From JBBQWZ01 sp038210135 (GTDB taxonomy: Bacteria; Acidobacteriota; Terriglobia; Bryobacterales; Bryobacteraceae): DNA of 64,000 nucleotides. Of this stretch, positions 42,766 through 51,562 are shown piece after piece (within the stretch, counting starts at the first letter, position 1; each line of letters begins with the position of its first letter). The translations under genes and the position numbers were made by a program. Under the pieces are notes generated by a model, which was not told the DNA's origin, searched no databases, and saw only the letters and a program-made list of their open reading frames with translations. Location of the stretch: contig JBBQWZ010000006.1 in assembly GCA_038210135.1 (NCBI GenBank), positions 62,001-126,000 on the forward strand, in the 5' to 3' direction.

Positions 42766-43584
42766 ATGGTTCAAGCGATGTCCGAACCCGGTACCGAACC
42801 GAACGCTCCTCCCCCGATGGAACCCATTCCGGTCCCACTGGCGATTGAAGTCCGGGGGCTGCGAAAGATGTACGGCACCAAGGCTGCGGTGGATGGCCTG
42901 GATTTAGCCGTGCCGGCCGGGGCGTTCTTTGGATTCCTCGGACCAAATGGCGCCGGGAAAACGACCACCATCAAGATGTTGATGGGGTTGGCGACGCCGA
43001 CAGCGGGATCGATACAGATGATGGGCCTGCCGCTGCCGGAGCGTTCGCTTGAGGTCAAGCAAATGATCGGCCTGGTGCCGGACGAATCGCTTCTCTTCGA
43101 TCACCTGACGGGCGCCGAGTTCCTTGAATTCGTCGGGCGGCTCTACGGGTTGCCCCGGCCCATGGCGCAGGAGCGGACCAGGGAACTGTTGGGCCTGTTC
43201 GAGTTGGACGGCAACGTCAAGAAGCTGATCGGCGAGTATTCGAAAGGAATGCGAAAGCGCGTCGCCATGGCGGCGGCGCTGATCCATCGGCCGAAGTTGT
43301 TCCTGATGGACGAGCCTTTTGAGGGCGTTGACGCGGTGGGCGCGCGCCTGATGAAGGATTTGTTGCTCGACCAGGTCCGGCAGGGCGCGACCATCTTCCT
43401 GACGTCGCATGTGCTCGAGGTGGTCGAGCGGCTGTGTCATCGGATCGCCATTATCCACGATGGGCGCTTGGTGGCGAACGGAACGCTGGACGAGCTTCGA
43501 TCCGGGTCCGAGAACCTCGAAGATCTATTTGTCCGGCTGGTGGGTGCGGACCGAATCACTCGCGACTCGCTGGACTGGTTGTAA
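42766..43584 (+). CDS. ABC transporter ATP-binding protein
   Basis: A 272-residue ATPase subunit. Walker A is FLGPNGAGKTTTIKML, the Q-loop region GLVPDESLLF, the signature YSKGMRKRVAMAAAL (a variant of LSGGQ) and Walker B LFLMDEPFEGVD, with switch His in LTSHVLE. The pattern is that of the ABC-2 exporter type (NatA/CcmA-like). The ATG at 42766 was used; an ATG at 42778 is an alternative. The permease begins 6 bp downstream, so the two form one transporter. Confidence 0.9.
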   Translation: MVQAMSEPGTEPNAPPPMEPIPVPLAIEVRGLRKMYGTKAAVDGLDLAVPAGAFFGFLGPNGAGKTTTIKMLMGLATPTAGSIQMMGLPLPERSLEVKQMIGLVPDESLLFDHLTGAEFLEFVGRLYGLPRPMAQERTRELLGLFELDGNVKKLIGEYSKGMRKRVAMAAALIHRPKLFLMDEPFEGVDAVGARLMKDLLLDQVRQGATIFLTSHVLEVVERLCHRIAIIHDGRLVANGTLDELRSGSENLEDLFVRLVGADRITRDSLDWL

Positions 43585-43589
43585 TCCAA

Positions 43590-45233
43590 ATGCTCGGCTC
43601 CCACGCGCGAACGATTCTTTGGGCGCAATATCGCACGCTGATGAATTTCTATCCCCGCGTGCGGGGCGGATCGTGGTTCGGCGTCTTCGTGCAGCTTTTC
43701 TGGTACGGCCTGTTTTCATTCGGAGCCTGGGGTATCTACCTGCTTTTGTCTTCGACCAAGGGCGGTGTCACGCAGTTTCTGTCCCCCGGATTGCTGCTGA
43801 TTTTCCTGTACTGGCAGTTGGTTCCGATCTTGCTGATTTCGACGGGCGCATCGCTCGACCTGCGAAAGCTGGTGGCGTATCCGATTCCGCCCGGCGATCT
43901 GTTCTCGATTGAAGTTTTGTTGCGCGTCACGGCGGCGATCGAGATGGTGATCGTGATGGCGGGGGCGGCCCTGGGTCTCTGGCGGAATCCGGAATTGCAC
44001 TTCTGGGCTCCGCTCGTATTGATTCCGTACTTGTTCTTCAATCTGTACATTGCGACAGGAATGAGAGACCTGATTTCGCGGCTGATGGCGCGCAGGCGGA
44101 TCCGCGAAGTACTGATCTTCTTCTTCATAATGGCCGCCGCCGCGCCACAGTTGCTGGTGCTACGCGAACGAAATTCCGGCGCTCGCCTTCGAGAGCCGAT
44201 TCGCCAGGCGTTAGATCAAGTAAACCTGCCGGTCTGGCCCTGGGGAGCGGCGGCGCATCTGGCGGATGGGGACGCGGTGCTGGTGTCGCTGCTGTCGCTG
44301 ACGCTGTGGATCGTAGCGGCCTTTGCGTTCGCGCGGTGGCAATTCGCGCGCAGCATGAATTTCGACGCGGAGGCGGCGTCGGCGACCATCGAACCGGTCC
44401 GGCCGGCGAAGCCGGGATCGATCTCGATTTTAGAGAGGCTGTATCGAATTCCATCGCGATTGTTCGCCGATCCGTTAGGCGCGCTAATTGAAAAAGAAAT
44501 TCGCTTTCTGACCCGTGCGCCGCGGTTCCGTATGGTGTTCTTCATGGGGTTCACGTTCGGCATGGTGATCTGGATGCCAATTCTGATGCGTGGAGGCCAG
44601 AGTTCGGCTTCGTCGTTGAGCTCTAATTTTCTGACAGTGATTACGCTCTATTCGATGCTTCTGCTGGGAGAAGTGTGTTTCTGGAATTCGTTTGGCTTCG
44701 ATCGAGCGGCCGCGCAGGCGTACTTTGTATTTCCGGTTCCCATTCGAACGGTTTTGATTGCGAAGAATCTGGCCGGGTTGTTCTTCACCTTTCTCGAGAT
44801 GACGCTGATCACCATCGTGTGCCTGCTGCTGCGAATGCCGGTAACGCCGCAGCGCTTTTTTGAGGCGACGGCGGTGGCGGTGGTCTTGAGTTTCTTCCTG
44901 CTGGCATTCGGGAACCTGACGTCCACCCACAATCCGAGACCGGTCGATCCGGCGAAGAGTATGCGATCGGGCGTGGCGAGCCGAACGCAGATGGTCACGC
45001 TGCTGATCTATCCGCTGTCGTTTCTACCGATCGGGTTAGCGTACTTGGCGCGTTATGCATTCGCTTCCGAGGCGGCGTTCTACGGAGTGCTGCTTCTCGA
45101 CGCGGGACTGGGAGCAGTTGTGTACCGGATCGCCCTGGAATCGTCGGTATCAAGAGCTACTTTGCAGCGCGAAGGGATGATCGACGCGTTGTCGAAGAAC
45201 GAAGGTCCGATGAGCGGGCTGAGTTTGGGTTAG
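43590..45233 (+). CDS. ABC-2-type exporter permease
   Basis: A 547-residue membrane protein with about 12 hydrophobic segments in two groups (roughly residues 25-230 and 330-545) separated by a cytoplasmic region. It is the membrane partner of the ATPase that ends 5 bp earlier. The ATG at 43590 gives MLGSHARTILWAQYRTLMNF. Longer than most ABC-2 permeases, which have 6 helices per chain, so one chain may supply both halves. The substrate is unknown. Confidence 0.85.
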   Translation: MLGSHARTILWAQYRTLMNFYPRVRGGSWFGVFVQLFWYGLFSFGAWGIYLLLSSTKGGVTQFLSPGLLLIFLYWQLVPILLISTGASLDLRKLVAYPIPPGDLFSIEVLLRVTAAIEMVIVMAGAALGLWRNPELHFWAPLVLIPYLFFNLYIATGMRDLISRLMARRRIREVLIFFFIMAAAAPQLLVLRERNSGARLREPIRQALDQVNLPVWPWGAAAHLADGDAVLVSLLSLTLWIVAAFAFARWQFARSMNFDAEAASATIEPVRPAKPGSISILERLYRIPSRLFADPLGALIEKEIRFLTRAPRFRMVFFMGFTFGMVIWMPILMRGGQSSASSLSSNFLTVITLYSMLLLGEVCFWNSFGFDRAAAQAYFVFPVPIRTVLIAKNLAGLFFTFLEMTLITIVCLLLRMPVTPQRFFEATAVAVVLSFFLLAFGNLTSTHNPRPVDPAKSMRSGVASRTQMVTLLIYPLSFLPIGLAYLARYAFASEAAFYGVLLLDAGLGAVVYRIALESSVSRATLQREGMIDALSKNEGPMSGLSLG

Positions 45234-45351
45234 CTGTCCGTGCTTTGTCGCGCGCGCTGCTATCCATCGTGAGTGGCACGTGCCGTGCATTGTCTTTTGG
45301 ATGCCTGGTTGTCGAGGGCATGACAAGCATCGGGAGAGGAATAGAATCCAA

Positions 45352-45630
45352 ATGATTAGTGCGGAAGTGATCAAGGGAGTGCATGAGCTGTTAGGCCAAT
45401 CCGGAGTAAAGCTGAATCCGGACGAGCGGTTTGGCGACTATGTTGCGCGGCGGCTGGGAATTTCCGCACGCCAGGCCGAAGTTCTCCTGGAGTCGCTGCA
45501 CAGCGGCGCGACGGTGGAAGAAGCCGCCGCACTAGCTGAGGTCGACGGATCCACGGTGGATCACGATCTGTTGAAGCAGGTTGCGCGGGCGATCGGTTCG
45601 GCGCTGGGGCGAATCAACGCCAAGGGCTGA
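45352..45630 (+). CDS. Small cytoplasmic helical protein
   Basis: A 92-residue protein (MISAEVIKGVHELLGQSGVK). The middle reads like a helix-turn-helix (RRLGISARQAEVLLESLHSG, then ATVEEAAALAEVDGST), so a DNA-binding role is possible. Family not recognised. It follows the ABC permease by 118 bp on the same strand. A GA-rich stretch (GGGAGAGGA, 45331-45339) precedes the ATG at longer-than-ideal spacing. Confidence 0.6.
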   Translation: MISAEVIKGVHELLGQSGVKLNPDERFGDYVARRLGISARQAEVLLESLHSGATVEEAAALAEVDGSTVDHDLLKQVARAIGSALGRINAKG

Positions 45631-45641
45631 CCCCCTTCAGA

Positions 45642-46136
45642 TCAGGTCGGCAGATTGCTTCTCAGGTCGGCGACGACAGCCTTCAATTCTGTTCGTTCGG
45701 CGAATTCACTGAGCTCGCGATCTTTGCTAATGGGCAGATCATGATGCTCGCAGATTGCGCGGAGCATCTGAATCATCTTTGTGTTTTCGACCTCCGAAAG
45801 GAGATTGATCTGGAGATCGAGATGATTCCTCTCGTCGGCCTGCACATTCGCGCGGTTCTGGCTCATGAGTATAAAGAGCGACAGAAAGATCGACTCAAGC
45901 GAGACCAACATGGTCAGCAACGCGAACGGGAATGGGTCAAAAAACTTTCCGGTTCCGATCGTGTTCACTCCAATCCAGATCGCAAACCAAACGATATGGA
46001 GGACGATAAACCACATCTTTCCCGCTTGCGTTGCGATCAAGTCGCCGAGCCGGGATGAAAAAGAGCGTTTTGCGAGGGCCTCGTGTTCAAGTTCGGAAAT
46101 TTCTTTGATGTTCTGGTGTGTGACGGAGCTTGGCAT
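45642..46136 (-). CDS. DUF1003 membrane protein
   Basis: A 164-residue protein with two membrane helices (about 41-58 and 69-90). The family signature is FDPFPFALLTMLVSLESIFL, then SLFILMSQNR. A cytoplasmic coiled C-terminus follows. DUF1003 proteins are widespread; function is not established. Convergent with the small helical protein at 45352. It lies 51 bp downstream of the DUF892 gene on the same strand. Confidence 0.9.
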   Translation of the reverse strand: MPSSVTHQNIKEISELEHEALAKRSFSSRLGDLIATQAGKMWFIVLHIVWFAIWIGVNTIGTGKFFDPFPFALLTMLVSLESIFLSLFILMSQNRANVQADERNHLDLQINLLSEVENTKMIQMLRAICEHHDLPISKDRELSEFAERTELKAVVADLRSNLPT

Positions 46137-46187
46137 ATCGACGGAAGGCGCGGCGTTTGCGCCGCGCCGTTTCTCCTTTGCTGAAAT

Positions 46188-46685
46188 TTATGCGGCGACT
46201 GCTGATGACTTGATCAGGTTCGACGCGATCTTGCGGAGTGTCTGTTCCGCGGCCTCCTCTTCGGCGAGCGATTGCTTGAGGAGGTTCACGACCTCATTTT
46301 CCTTCAAGCGGGTAGCCAGGCTGATGGCGGTAAGGTAGCCGGCCATTTCGTAGTGTTCGACGCGGCTACCGGCGCCGATGATTCCGAGATCGAGAACAGA
46401 TTCTTCGCCGGATTCGCCAAGGGCTTCGGCTCCTTCTTTGATGCAGCCCTCCATGCCGACGCACTTCTTCCCGGTGGGTTTGATTTCGAGCAGGCGGGCG
46501 ACTTCCTCGAGGCGGGCGACCTGGCCTTGGGTTTCGGTCAGATGTTTCTTGAAGGCGGCTTGCAATTCGGGATCGTTCGATCCTTTAGCCATCTTCGGGA
46601 TCGCTTTTGTGAGTTGCTTTTCGGCGGAATAGAGATCTTTAATCTCATCCGCCAGGAGGTCCATGATCGTGTTCTTGTCAGCCAT
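46188..46685 (-). CDS. DUF892 (YciE/YciF-type) ferritin-like protein
   Basis: A 165-residue four-helix ferritin-like protein. Helix motifs are LADEIKDLYSAEKQLTKAIP, HLTETQGQVARLEEV, SRVEHYEMAGYLTAISLA and LAEEEAAEQTLRKIA, giving the Glu/His ligands of a di-iron site. YciE/YciF proteins are induced by stress in enteric bacteria and are often RpoS-dependent. The neighbouring DUF1003 gene may belong to the same stress transcript. Confidence 0.92.
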   Translation of the reverse strand: MADKNTIMDLLADEIKDLYSAEKQLTKAIPKMAKGSNDPELQAAFKKHLTETQGQVARLEEVARLLEIKPTGKKCVGMEGCIKEGAEALGESGEESVLDLGIIGAGSRVEHYEMAGYLTAISLATRLKENEVVNLLKQSLAEEEAAEQTLRKIASNLIKSSAVAA

Positions 46686-46903
46686 CTTAAGTCTTCCTTT
46701 TTAGGTTTTTAGGGTGAGATTCAGTTTGCTTAAATAACGGAATCGTCTTCGGCGCAATAACCAAAACCGGAGAAGCAAGTTTAGTTCCATCGGCGACTAG
46801 CTCGTTCCTGGCCAGAGATGGCTCATCGCGTTCAGGAGAGGTAAGTTCGTCGCTTCAGACGACGAGTCAAAGCTGCCTCTCGACGGCAAATTTTGCCTTC
46901 GCG

Positions 46904-47716
46904 TTAGGTTGCGGAGAGGTCGCGATAGTTCGCAATGCGGACGCCGCTTTCCGCCAGGGCGGATTTCGCTTCGGCGGAGGTGAGGGCGGCAAGTTCGTCG
47001 GCGCGGCTTTGCTTTAGACGGGTTTGAGCGGCTCTAAGCTCCTCTCCGAGAATTCCGGGGTGAACCATGAACTCGGTGGAGCCTTCGGGCAGTGCGCGGA
47101 TCAGGGCGGCGACGTCGACCGCGTGGTAGCGTCCGGTGATCTGGAAGCCAGCGAAGTGATCGGTGGTCCGGCAGCCATGTTTCGCGAGGGCGGCATGGAA
47201 GCGGGATCGGACCAAACCGAAGGCGCTGCTGACGAGTCGTTTGCTCCACGGTACGGTGCCCGGCTGAAGCGGAAAATCGAAGGGCCTGCGCACCCATGGG
47301 ATCTTGAATTCCTCGCTCAGACGCGCCACGGCGTCGAGCACCGGCGGAAACAGGTGGGTGTGCTTGTGCGTGTCGAGATGCGTCGGCACGATTCCGGCGT
47401 CCAGGATCTTGCGGATTTGCGCGCGAAGTTCCTCCACGGGCCGGATGCGCCGGAGTGATACGGCGTGGATCAGTTGCGAGACCGTGGCGGGAAAGGTGCG
47501 CCCATCGAGAAGGGACCTTCCGCCGACCAGGACAAGGTGGCAGCCAATGTCGAGAGACGGGGTTTCGGCGGCGAGTCGAAGCGCGTCGTCGAAGGCGGCT
47601 CCGTTGGCCATCAGCGTAGTTGCGGTGAGAATCCCGTCGGTGTGGGCTGCGACGATGCCGGCATTCACATCGCGCGTGAAGCCGAAGTCGTCGGCGTTGA
47701 CGACCAGAAGTTTCAT
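46904..47716 (-). CDS. ChbG/HpnK-family carbohydrate deacetylase
   Basis: A 270-residue YdjC-fold deacetylase. Metal motif NADDFGF (Asp10-Asp11) and the HxxxHxH site in HLDTHKHTHLFPPV (about 114-127); the acidic end of the barrel is EFMVHPGILGEE. ChbG removes acetyl groups from chito-oligosaccharides, and HpnK belongs to hopanoid gene clusters. The gene is the last of a four-gene run after mlaE-mlaF-mlaD, with an 8-bp gap. I infer an HpnK-like or envelope-lipid role rather than chitin use. Confidence 0.88.
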   Translation of the reverse strand: MKLLVVNADDFGFTRDVNAGIVAAHTDGILTATTLMANGAAFDDALRLAAETPSLDIGCHLVLVGGRSLLDGRTFPATVSQLIHAVSLRRIRPVEELRAQIRKILDAGIVPTHLDTHKHTHLFPPVLDAVARLSEEFKIPWVRRPFDFPLQPGTVPWSKRLVSSAFGLVRSRFHAALAKHGCRTTDHFAGFQITGRYHAVDVAALIRALPEGSTEFMVHPGILGEELRAAQTRLKQSRADELAALTSAEAKSALAESGVRIANYRDLSAT

Positions 47717-47724
47717 ACCAGGCG

Positions 47725-48798
47725 CTAGAACAAGGCGAGTTTGATTCGCAGGAACTTCTTGGGATTCGCGCGGAAGTCTTTGATCAGCTCGTGGGATTCC
47801 CGGGTGAAGCCGTTCAGCGAATCGTAGAGAGCGGGATTCACGAGCAGCTGACCAATGGTGCCCTGTCCTGCGTTGACCTTGTCGAGGATGACATCCATGC
47901 GGCCGATGGTGGCGACGATTTCATTGTGGAGTTCGTCGCTCTTCAGCAGCTTACCGGCGGATCCTTTTCCGGCATTCAGATCGGCGAGTATCGTGCGGAC
48001 ATCGCCGATAGTCTTCTGCATTTCGTTGTATAGCGCCGGATCCTTGAGGAGCTTGCCGGCGGTGCCTTCGCCGTTTTGGAGGCCGACCATCAGCGTGTCG
48101 AAGCGCGCCATCATGGCGCGGACGTCCTTATAGACCGCGTCGTCGTAGATCAGCTTACCGATGGTGCCGCGGCCGTCATTCAGGGCGACGACAATTTTCT
48201 TGCCTTCATCGGCGATGGACAGAATCTTGTCATACAGAGTTTCATCGATCAGCAGTTTGCCGATGGTGCCTTTGCCGACTTCGATGGTGGCGACGATGGC
48301 GTCCACGCGCTTCAGGATTTCTTTGAGCGAAGTGAGCAACGCGTAACCTTGTTGCACGACGTCCTCGAAGCCGGTGGTGTCGAGGCTGGCGATTTCAGAG
48401 CCGGCGTGAACGCTGGCCGTGCTGTGGCCCTTCTTGATGTTGATGAACTTCGTGCCTAGTAGATTCTCGGCGCTTATGGCGGCGGTCGAATCGACCGGGA
48501 TCGAGGGGAAATAGCGATCCTCGATTTTCATGTCCACGCGAACGATGCGCCGAGGTTCATTCGAGCCGGACAGTTCGACGCGCGAAACAGAGCCCACGAG
48601 GATACCGTTCAGGCGGACCGGCGATCCGGCGGTGAGGGCCGCGGAATCGTCCATGAAGGTGAAGACGTCGTTCTTGCTGCGGAGGAAGCCCTTATCACCG
48701 GTCAGGAAAAAGACCAGCACGCCCAAAATCACCAGCGCAACCAGCGCCAGCAATCCTACCCGCAATCTCGCCCATGTCGCTTTGTTCTGCGCCGGCAT
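47725..48798 (-). CDS. mlaD: MlaD-type MCE protein with five tandem C-terminal repeats
   Basis: A 357-residue periplasmic, membrane-anchored lipid-binding component. One N-terminal membrane helix (GLLALVALVILGVLVFF) is followed by the MCE domain (about 42-125, FTFMDDSAALTAGSPVRLNG). Five repeats follow, beginning at Gly175, 209, 243, 277 and 311. They are exactly 34 residues apart, of the form GxGTxGKLLxDxxLYxxI. MCE proteins form hexameric rings or tunnels, and these repeats probably extend the C-terminal helical barrel. Between mlaF and the deacetylase gene; gaps of 6 and 8 bp. Confidence 0.92.
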   Translation of the reverse strand: MPAQNKATWARLRVGLLALVALVILGVLVFFLTGDKGFLRSKNDVFTFMDDSAALTAGSPVRLNGILVGSVSRVELSGSNEPRRIVRVDMKIEDRYFPSIPVDSTAAISAENLLGTKFINIKKGHSTASVHAGSEIASLDTTGFEDVVQQGYALLTSLKEILKRVDAIVATIEVGKGTIGKLLIDETLYDKILSIADEGKKIVVALNDGRGTIGKLIYDDAVYKDVRAMMARFDTLMVGLQNGEGTAGKLLKDPALYNEMQKTIGDVRTILADLNAGKGSAGKLLKSDELHNEIVATIGRMDVILDKVNAGQGTIGQLLVNPALYDSLNGFTRESHELIKDFRANPKKFLRIKLALF

Positions 48799-48804
48799 GT
48801 TCCC

Positions 48805-49704
48805 CTACCGCTTGACGAATTTGCCGACGTACTCGTCGGTCGTCGCCATCAGTTCCTTTTCCGATCCTTCAAACACAACGCGCCCATCGCGCATCACCAT
48901 AAAGGTGGTCCGTAAATCCGTATGGGTATCACTGGGTGAATTAGGCGGGGAGCCGTTTTTCCTCCACGCATGCTCCAATTGCCCACTTGTCGGATTGTAG
49001 CGGAAATTCGCCATGAGATTCCCGTCCTGATAACGGTGGGTGACAATCAGCGATGCGGTATTGAGCAAGTCGCGCTCCTTGATCACGAGCGCCATGATGG
49101 TGTTGGCGGTAATCGGATCCAGGCCGGCCGTGGGCGAATCGTAGAGCACCAGGGCGGGCTCCGTTACGATGGCGCGGGCGATACCAACGCGGCGTCGCAT
49201 GCCGCCCGATAGTTCGCTGGGAAATTTCTCCAGAGTTTTTTCGAGTTCGACGAAGCGGAGGGCCGATACCACCGTCTCATGCACCTTCTCTTGGTCGACG
49301 GGCGTATCGGACTCGACCCGCGAGCGCTGGTTGAGCAGCGGATACGCGACGTTCTCTTCGACGGTCTGGGAGTCGAACAGACCGCCTTCCTGGAACAGGA
49401 CTCCGACGCGGCTGCGGATGTCGAAGAGCTTGGCCTCTGGCCAATCGGTCACGTCCTGATCGAACAGAATGACGCGCCCGGAATCGGGCCGGAGCAGACC
49501 CATCGCCACCTTGAGTAAAACGGTTTTGCCGCTTCCGGCCTGGCCAAGCAGGACTCGCGTATCGCCGGGCATCACGGAAAAGCTGACGTGATCGAGCCCG
49601 ATTTCATCGCCGAAACGAAGGCTGACGTCCTCGAAACGAAGGATCACATTCGGCTGCGGGGTGTCCGTTTGGCGGGATTGCGTAGGTGCGTAGCCAGTCA
49701 TCAC
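48805..49704 (-). CDS. mlaF: MlaF-type lipid-transport ATPase with Ser in place of the Walker B Glu
   Basis: A 299-residue ABC ATPase. Walker A is LLGQAGSGKTVLLKVAM (about 53-69), the Q-loop Gln105, the signature SELSGGMRRRVGIARA (163-178), Walker B ALVLYDSPTAGLDP with Asp189 then Ser190, and the H-loop His223 (VTHRYQD). The catalytic Glu that normally follows the Walker B Asp is Ser (codon TCG), which may weaken ATP hydrolysis. About 30 extra residues lie between H-loop and C-terminus (MANFRYNPTSGQLEHAW). It belongs to the Mla ABC system with mlaE and mlaD. Confidence 0.9.
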   Translation of the reverse strand: MMTGYAPTQSRQTDTPQPNVILRFEDVSLRFGDEIGLDHVSFSVMPGDTRVLLGQAGSGKTVLLKVAMGLLRPDSGRVILFDQDVTDWPEAKLFDIRSRVGVLFQEGGLFDSQTVEENVAYPLLNQRSRVESDTPVDQEKVHETVVSALRFVELEKTLEKFPSELSGGMRRRVGIARAIVTEPALVLYDSPTAGLDPITANTIMALVIKERDLLNTASLIVTHRYQDGNLMANFRYNPTSGQLEHAWRKNGSPPNSPSDTHTDLRTTFMVMRDGRVVFEGSEKELMATTDEYVGKFVKR

Positions 49705-49716
49705 AAGTCGGCCGTT

Positions 49717-50472
49717 TTACAAGTTGACGAAGATACGCGTGATAAAGAGATCGACGACGAAAATCCAGACGCTGGCCACGACGACGGCCTGCGTAGTGGC
49801 TAAACCAACGCCCTGGGTGCCGCCGCGGGTGCGCAATCCGTAGAAGCAGCCAACCAGAGAAATGATGACGGCGAACACCAACGGTTTCAGAAGGCCCTGG
49901 ACCAGATCGTTATAGCCCAACGCGCGCCAGGCGGTGGTCCAATACTGCGATGCGGTGATACCCATCATTAGATTCGCGACCAGAAATCCGCCGAAGATGC
50001 CTACGAAATCGGCGATCACGGTTAACAGAGGTTGCGTGAAAGCGGTGGCGATCAGGCGCGGAGTAACGAGCTTCTGAATCGGATCGGTGCCGAGAGCGCG
50101 CATGGCGTCGATCTGCTCGGTGACCTTCATGGAGCCAAGTTCGCTTGCCATTCCGGACGCGTTGCGCCCGGCGATCAGCAAGGCGGTTAGCACGGGACCG
50201 AGTTCGCGGACCAGGGTGATGGCGACGATATTTCCGACTTGGCCTTGCGCTCCGTATTGAGCGAGAGCGCGCGACATTTGCAGGCCCATGACGGCGCCGG
50301 AGAAGAAACCGATCAGCAGGACGATAGGCAAGCTGCCGACGCCGATACGATCCATTTGCATCGCGATATCGTCGGCATAATGCGGACGGCGGAAGATGTT
50401 TTTGAGAGCCTGGCCGGAGAGGACGATGAATTCCTGAAAAGATTCGACGGGTGCTTTCAGTACGTCGAGCAT
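49717..50472 (-). CDS. mlaE: MlaE-type lipid-transport permease
   Basis: A 251-residue membrane protein with about five hydrophobic segments. The family motif RELGPVLTALLIAGRNASGM, then ASELGSMKVTEQIDAMRALG, marks the coupling region. With MlaF and MlaD it moves phospholipids between the two membranes. It is the first gene of the mlaE-mlaF-mlaD-deacetylase run, and its start (ATG at 50472) is divergent from the P1-peptidase gene by 72 bp. Confidence 0.94.
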   Translation of the reverse strand: MLDVLKAPVESFQEFIVLSGQALKNIFRRPHYADDIAMQMDRIGVGSLPIVLLIGFFSGAVMGLQMSRALAQYGAQGQVGNIVAITLVRELGPVLTALLIAGRNASGMASELGSMKVTEQIDAMRALGTDPIQKLVTPRLIATAFTQPLLTVIADFVGIFGGFLVANLMMGITASQYWTTAWRALGYNDLVQGLLKPLVFAVIISLVGCFYGLRTRGGTQGVGLATTQAVVVASVWIFVVDLFITRIFVNL

Positions 50473-50544
50473 GCTGAAGCCCCCATGAACTCCGATGCTA
50501 CCATACGGGCAGCAGCGGCTTCATTCTTCGCTGCAAATGGGTTA

Positions 50545-51516
50545 ATGGCGAGTGAAATGAAGGGTCTTACCGACATCCCGGGAATCCTGGTGGGCCATGC
50601 GTCGGACTATGACGGGCTGACCGGCTCGACCGTAATTTTGTGCGAGGCCGGGGCGGTGGCCGGTTGCGACGTGCGGGGGTCGGCCAGCGGCACGGAAGAG
50701 TTCGAGCTGATGAATCCGTTGCACGTGACGGACCGGATTCATGCGGTGGTGTTTTCGGGCGGCAGCGCGTTTGGCTTGGAAGCAGCGTCCGGCGTCCGCC
50801 GGTTTCTGGCGCAAAAGGGCGTCGGCTTTCCGACTGGGGCGGGTCCGGTTCCGTTGGTGCCGAGCGCGATTCTGTACGATCTTTCGATAGGCAAATCGAC
50901 GGCGCGTCCGACGCGGGAAATGGGCGAAGCCGCCGCTGCCGCCGCCACGAATAAGCCCGTGGTCGAGGGCGCGATCGGGGCCGGGACGGGCGCCACAGTC
51001 GGCAAACTGCTGGGTATGAAGAATGCCATGAAGAGCGGAATCGGATCCGGTTTCGTGTCTCTCGAAGGGGCGTTTTCGAACGTCGTGGTCGCGGCTTTGG
51101 CGGCGGTGAACGCGGTGGGCGACGTCGTGGATCCGAAGACGGGAAACATTCTGGCGGGTACCCGGGTGTCGGCGGACTCGAAGGAATTCGCGGATAGCGC
51201 TCTGTTGATGAAGGGCGGCGCCGCGAGCGCGTTGCGTCGCGAGAATACGACGCTGGTCGCGGTCGTGACGAATGCGGCGTTGACGAAAGTGCAGGCGCAG
51301 AAGCTGGCTCAATTGGCTAATCTCGGCGTCGCGCGCGCGATCTGCCCGGTGAACACCATGTCCGATGGCGACGTGGTGATCGCGATGTCGATCGGCAAGC
51401 TGAGCGCACCCATCGATGCGATCGGCGTGGCCGCCGCGGAAGCGGTTGCTCAGGCGATTGTGCGGGCCGTCGAACAAGCTGTCTCACTCGGCGGCGTTCC
51501 CGGACTCAAGCGATAA
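50545..51516 (+). CDS. P1-family (DmpA-type) aminopeptidase
   Basis: About 323 residues from the ATG at 50545 (MASEMKGLTDIPGILVGHAS). P1/S58 enzymes are N-terminal nucleophile hydrolases that cut themselves before a Ser or Thr. Here the likely site is in RRENTTLVAVVTNAALTKVQ. Family blocks GSASGTEEFELMNP and VFSGGSAFGLEAASGVRRFL are present. Members release D- or beta-amino acids from peptides; the substrate is unknown. Frames extending upstream overlap the mlaE gene and were not used. The next gene starts 46 bp downstream. Confidence 0.88.
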   Translation: MASEMKGLTDIPGILVGHASDYDGLTGSTVILCEAGAVAGCDVRGSASGTEEFELMNPLHVTDRIHAVVFSGGSAFGLEAASGVRRFLAQKGVGFPTGAGPVPLVPSAILYDLSIGKSTARPTREMGEAAAAAATNKPVVEGAIGAGTGATVGKLLGMKNAMKSGIGSGFVSLEGAFSNVVVAALAAVNAVGDVVDPKTGNILAGTRVSADSKEFADSALLMKGGAASALRRENTTLVAVVTNAALTKVQAQKLAQLANLGVARAICPVNTMSDGDVVIAMSIGKLSAPIDAIGVAAAEAVAQAIVRAVEQAVSLGGVPGLKR

Positions 51517-51562
51517 ACGGCGTGCCGGATGCCGGATCGCCGCATGCGATAATTCCGAGGCA

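Noticed and set aside
42646..42774. Upstream extension of the HDOD protein
   Set aside because: It would overlap the start of the divergent ABC ATPase gene and leave no promoter space. The HDOD fold needs none of it.
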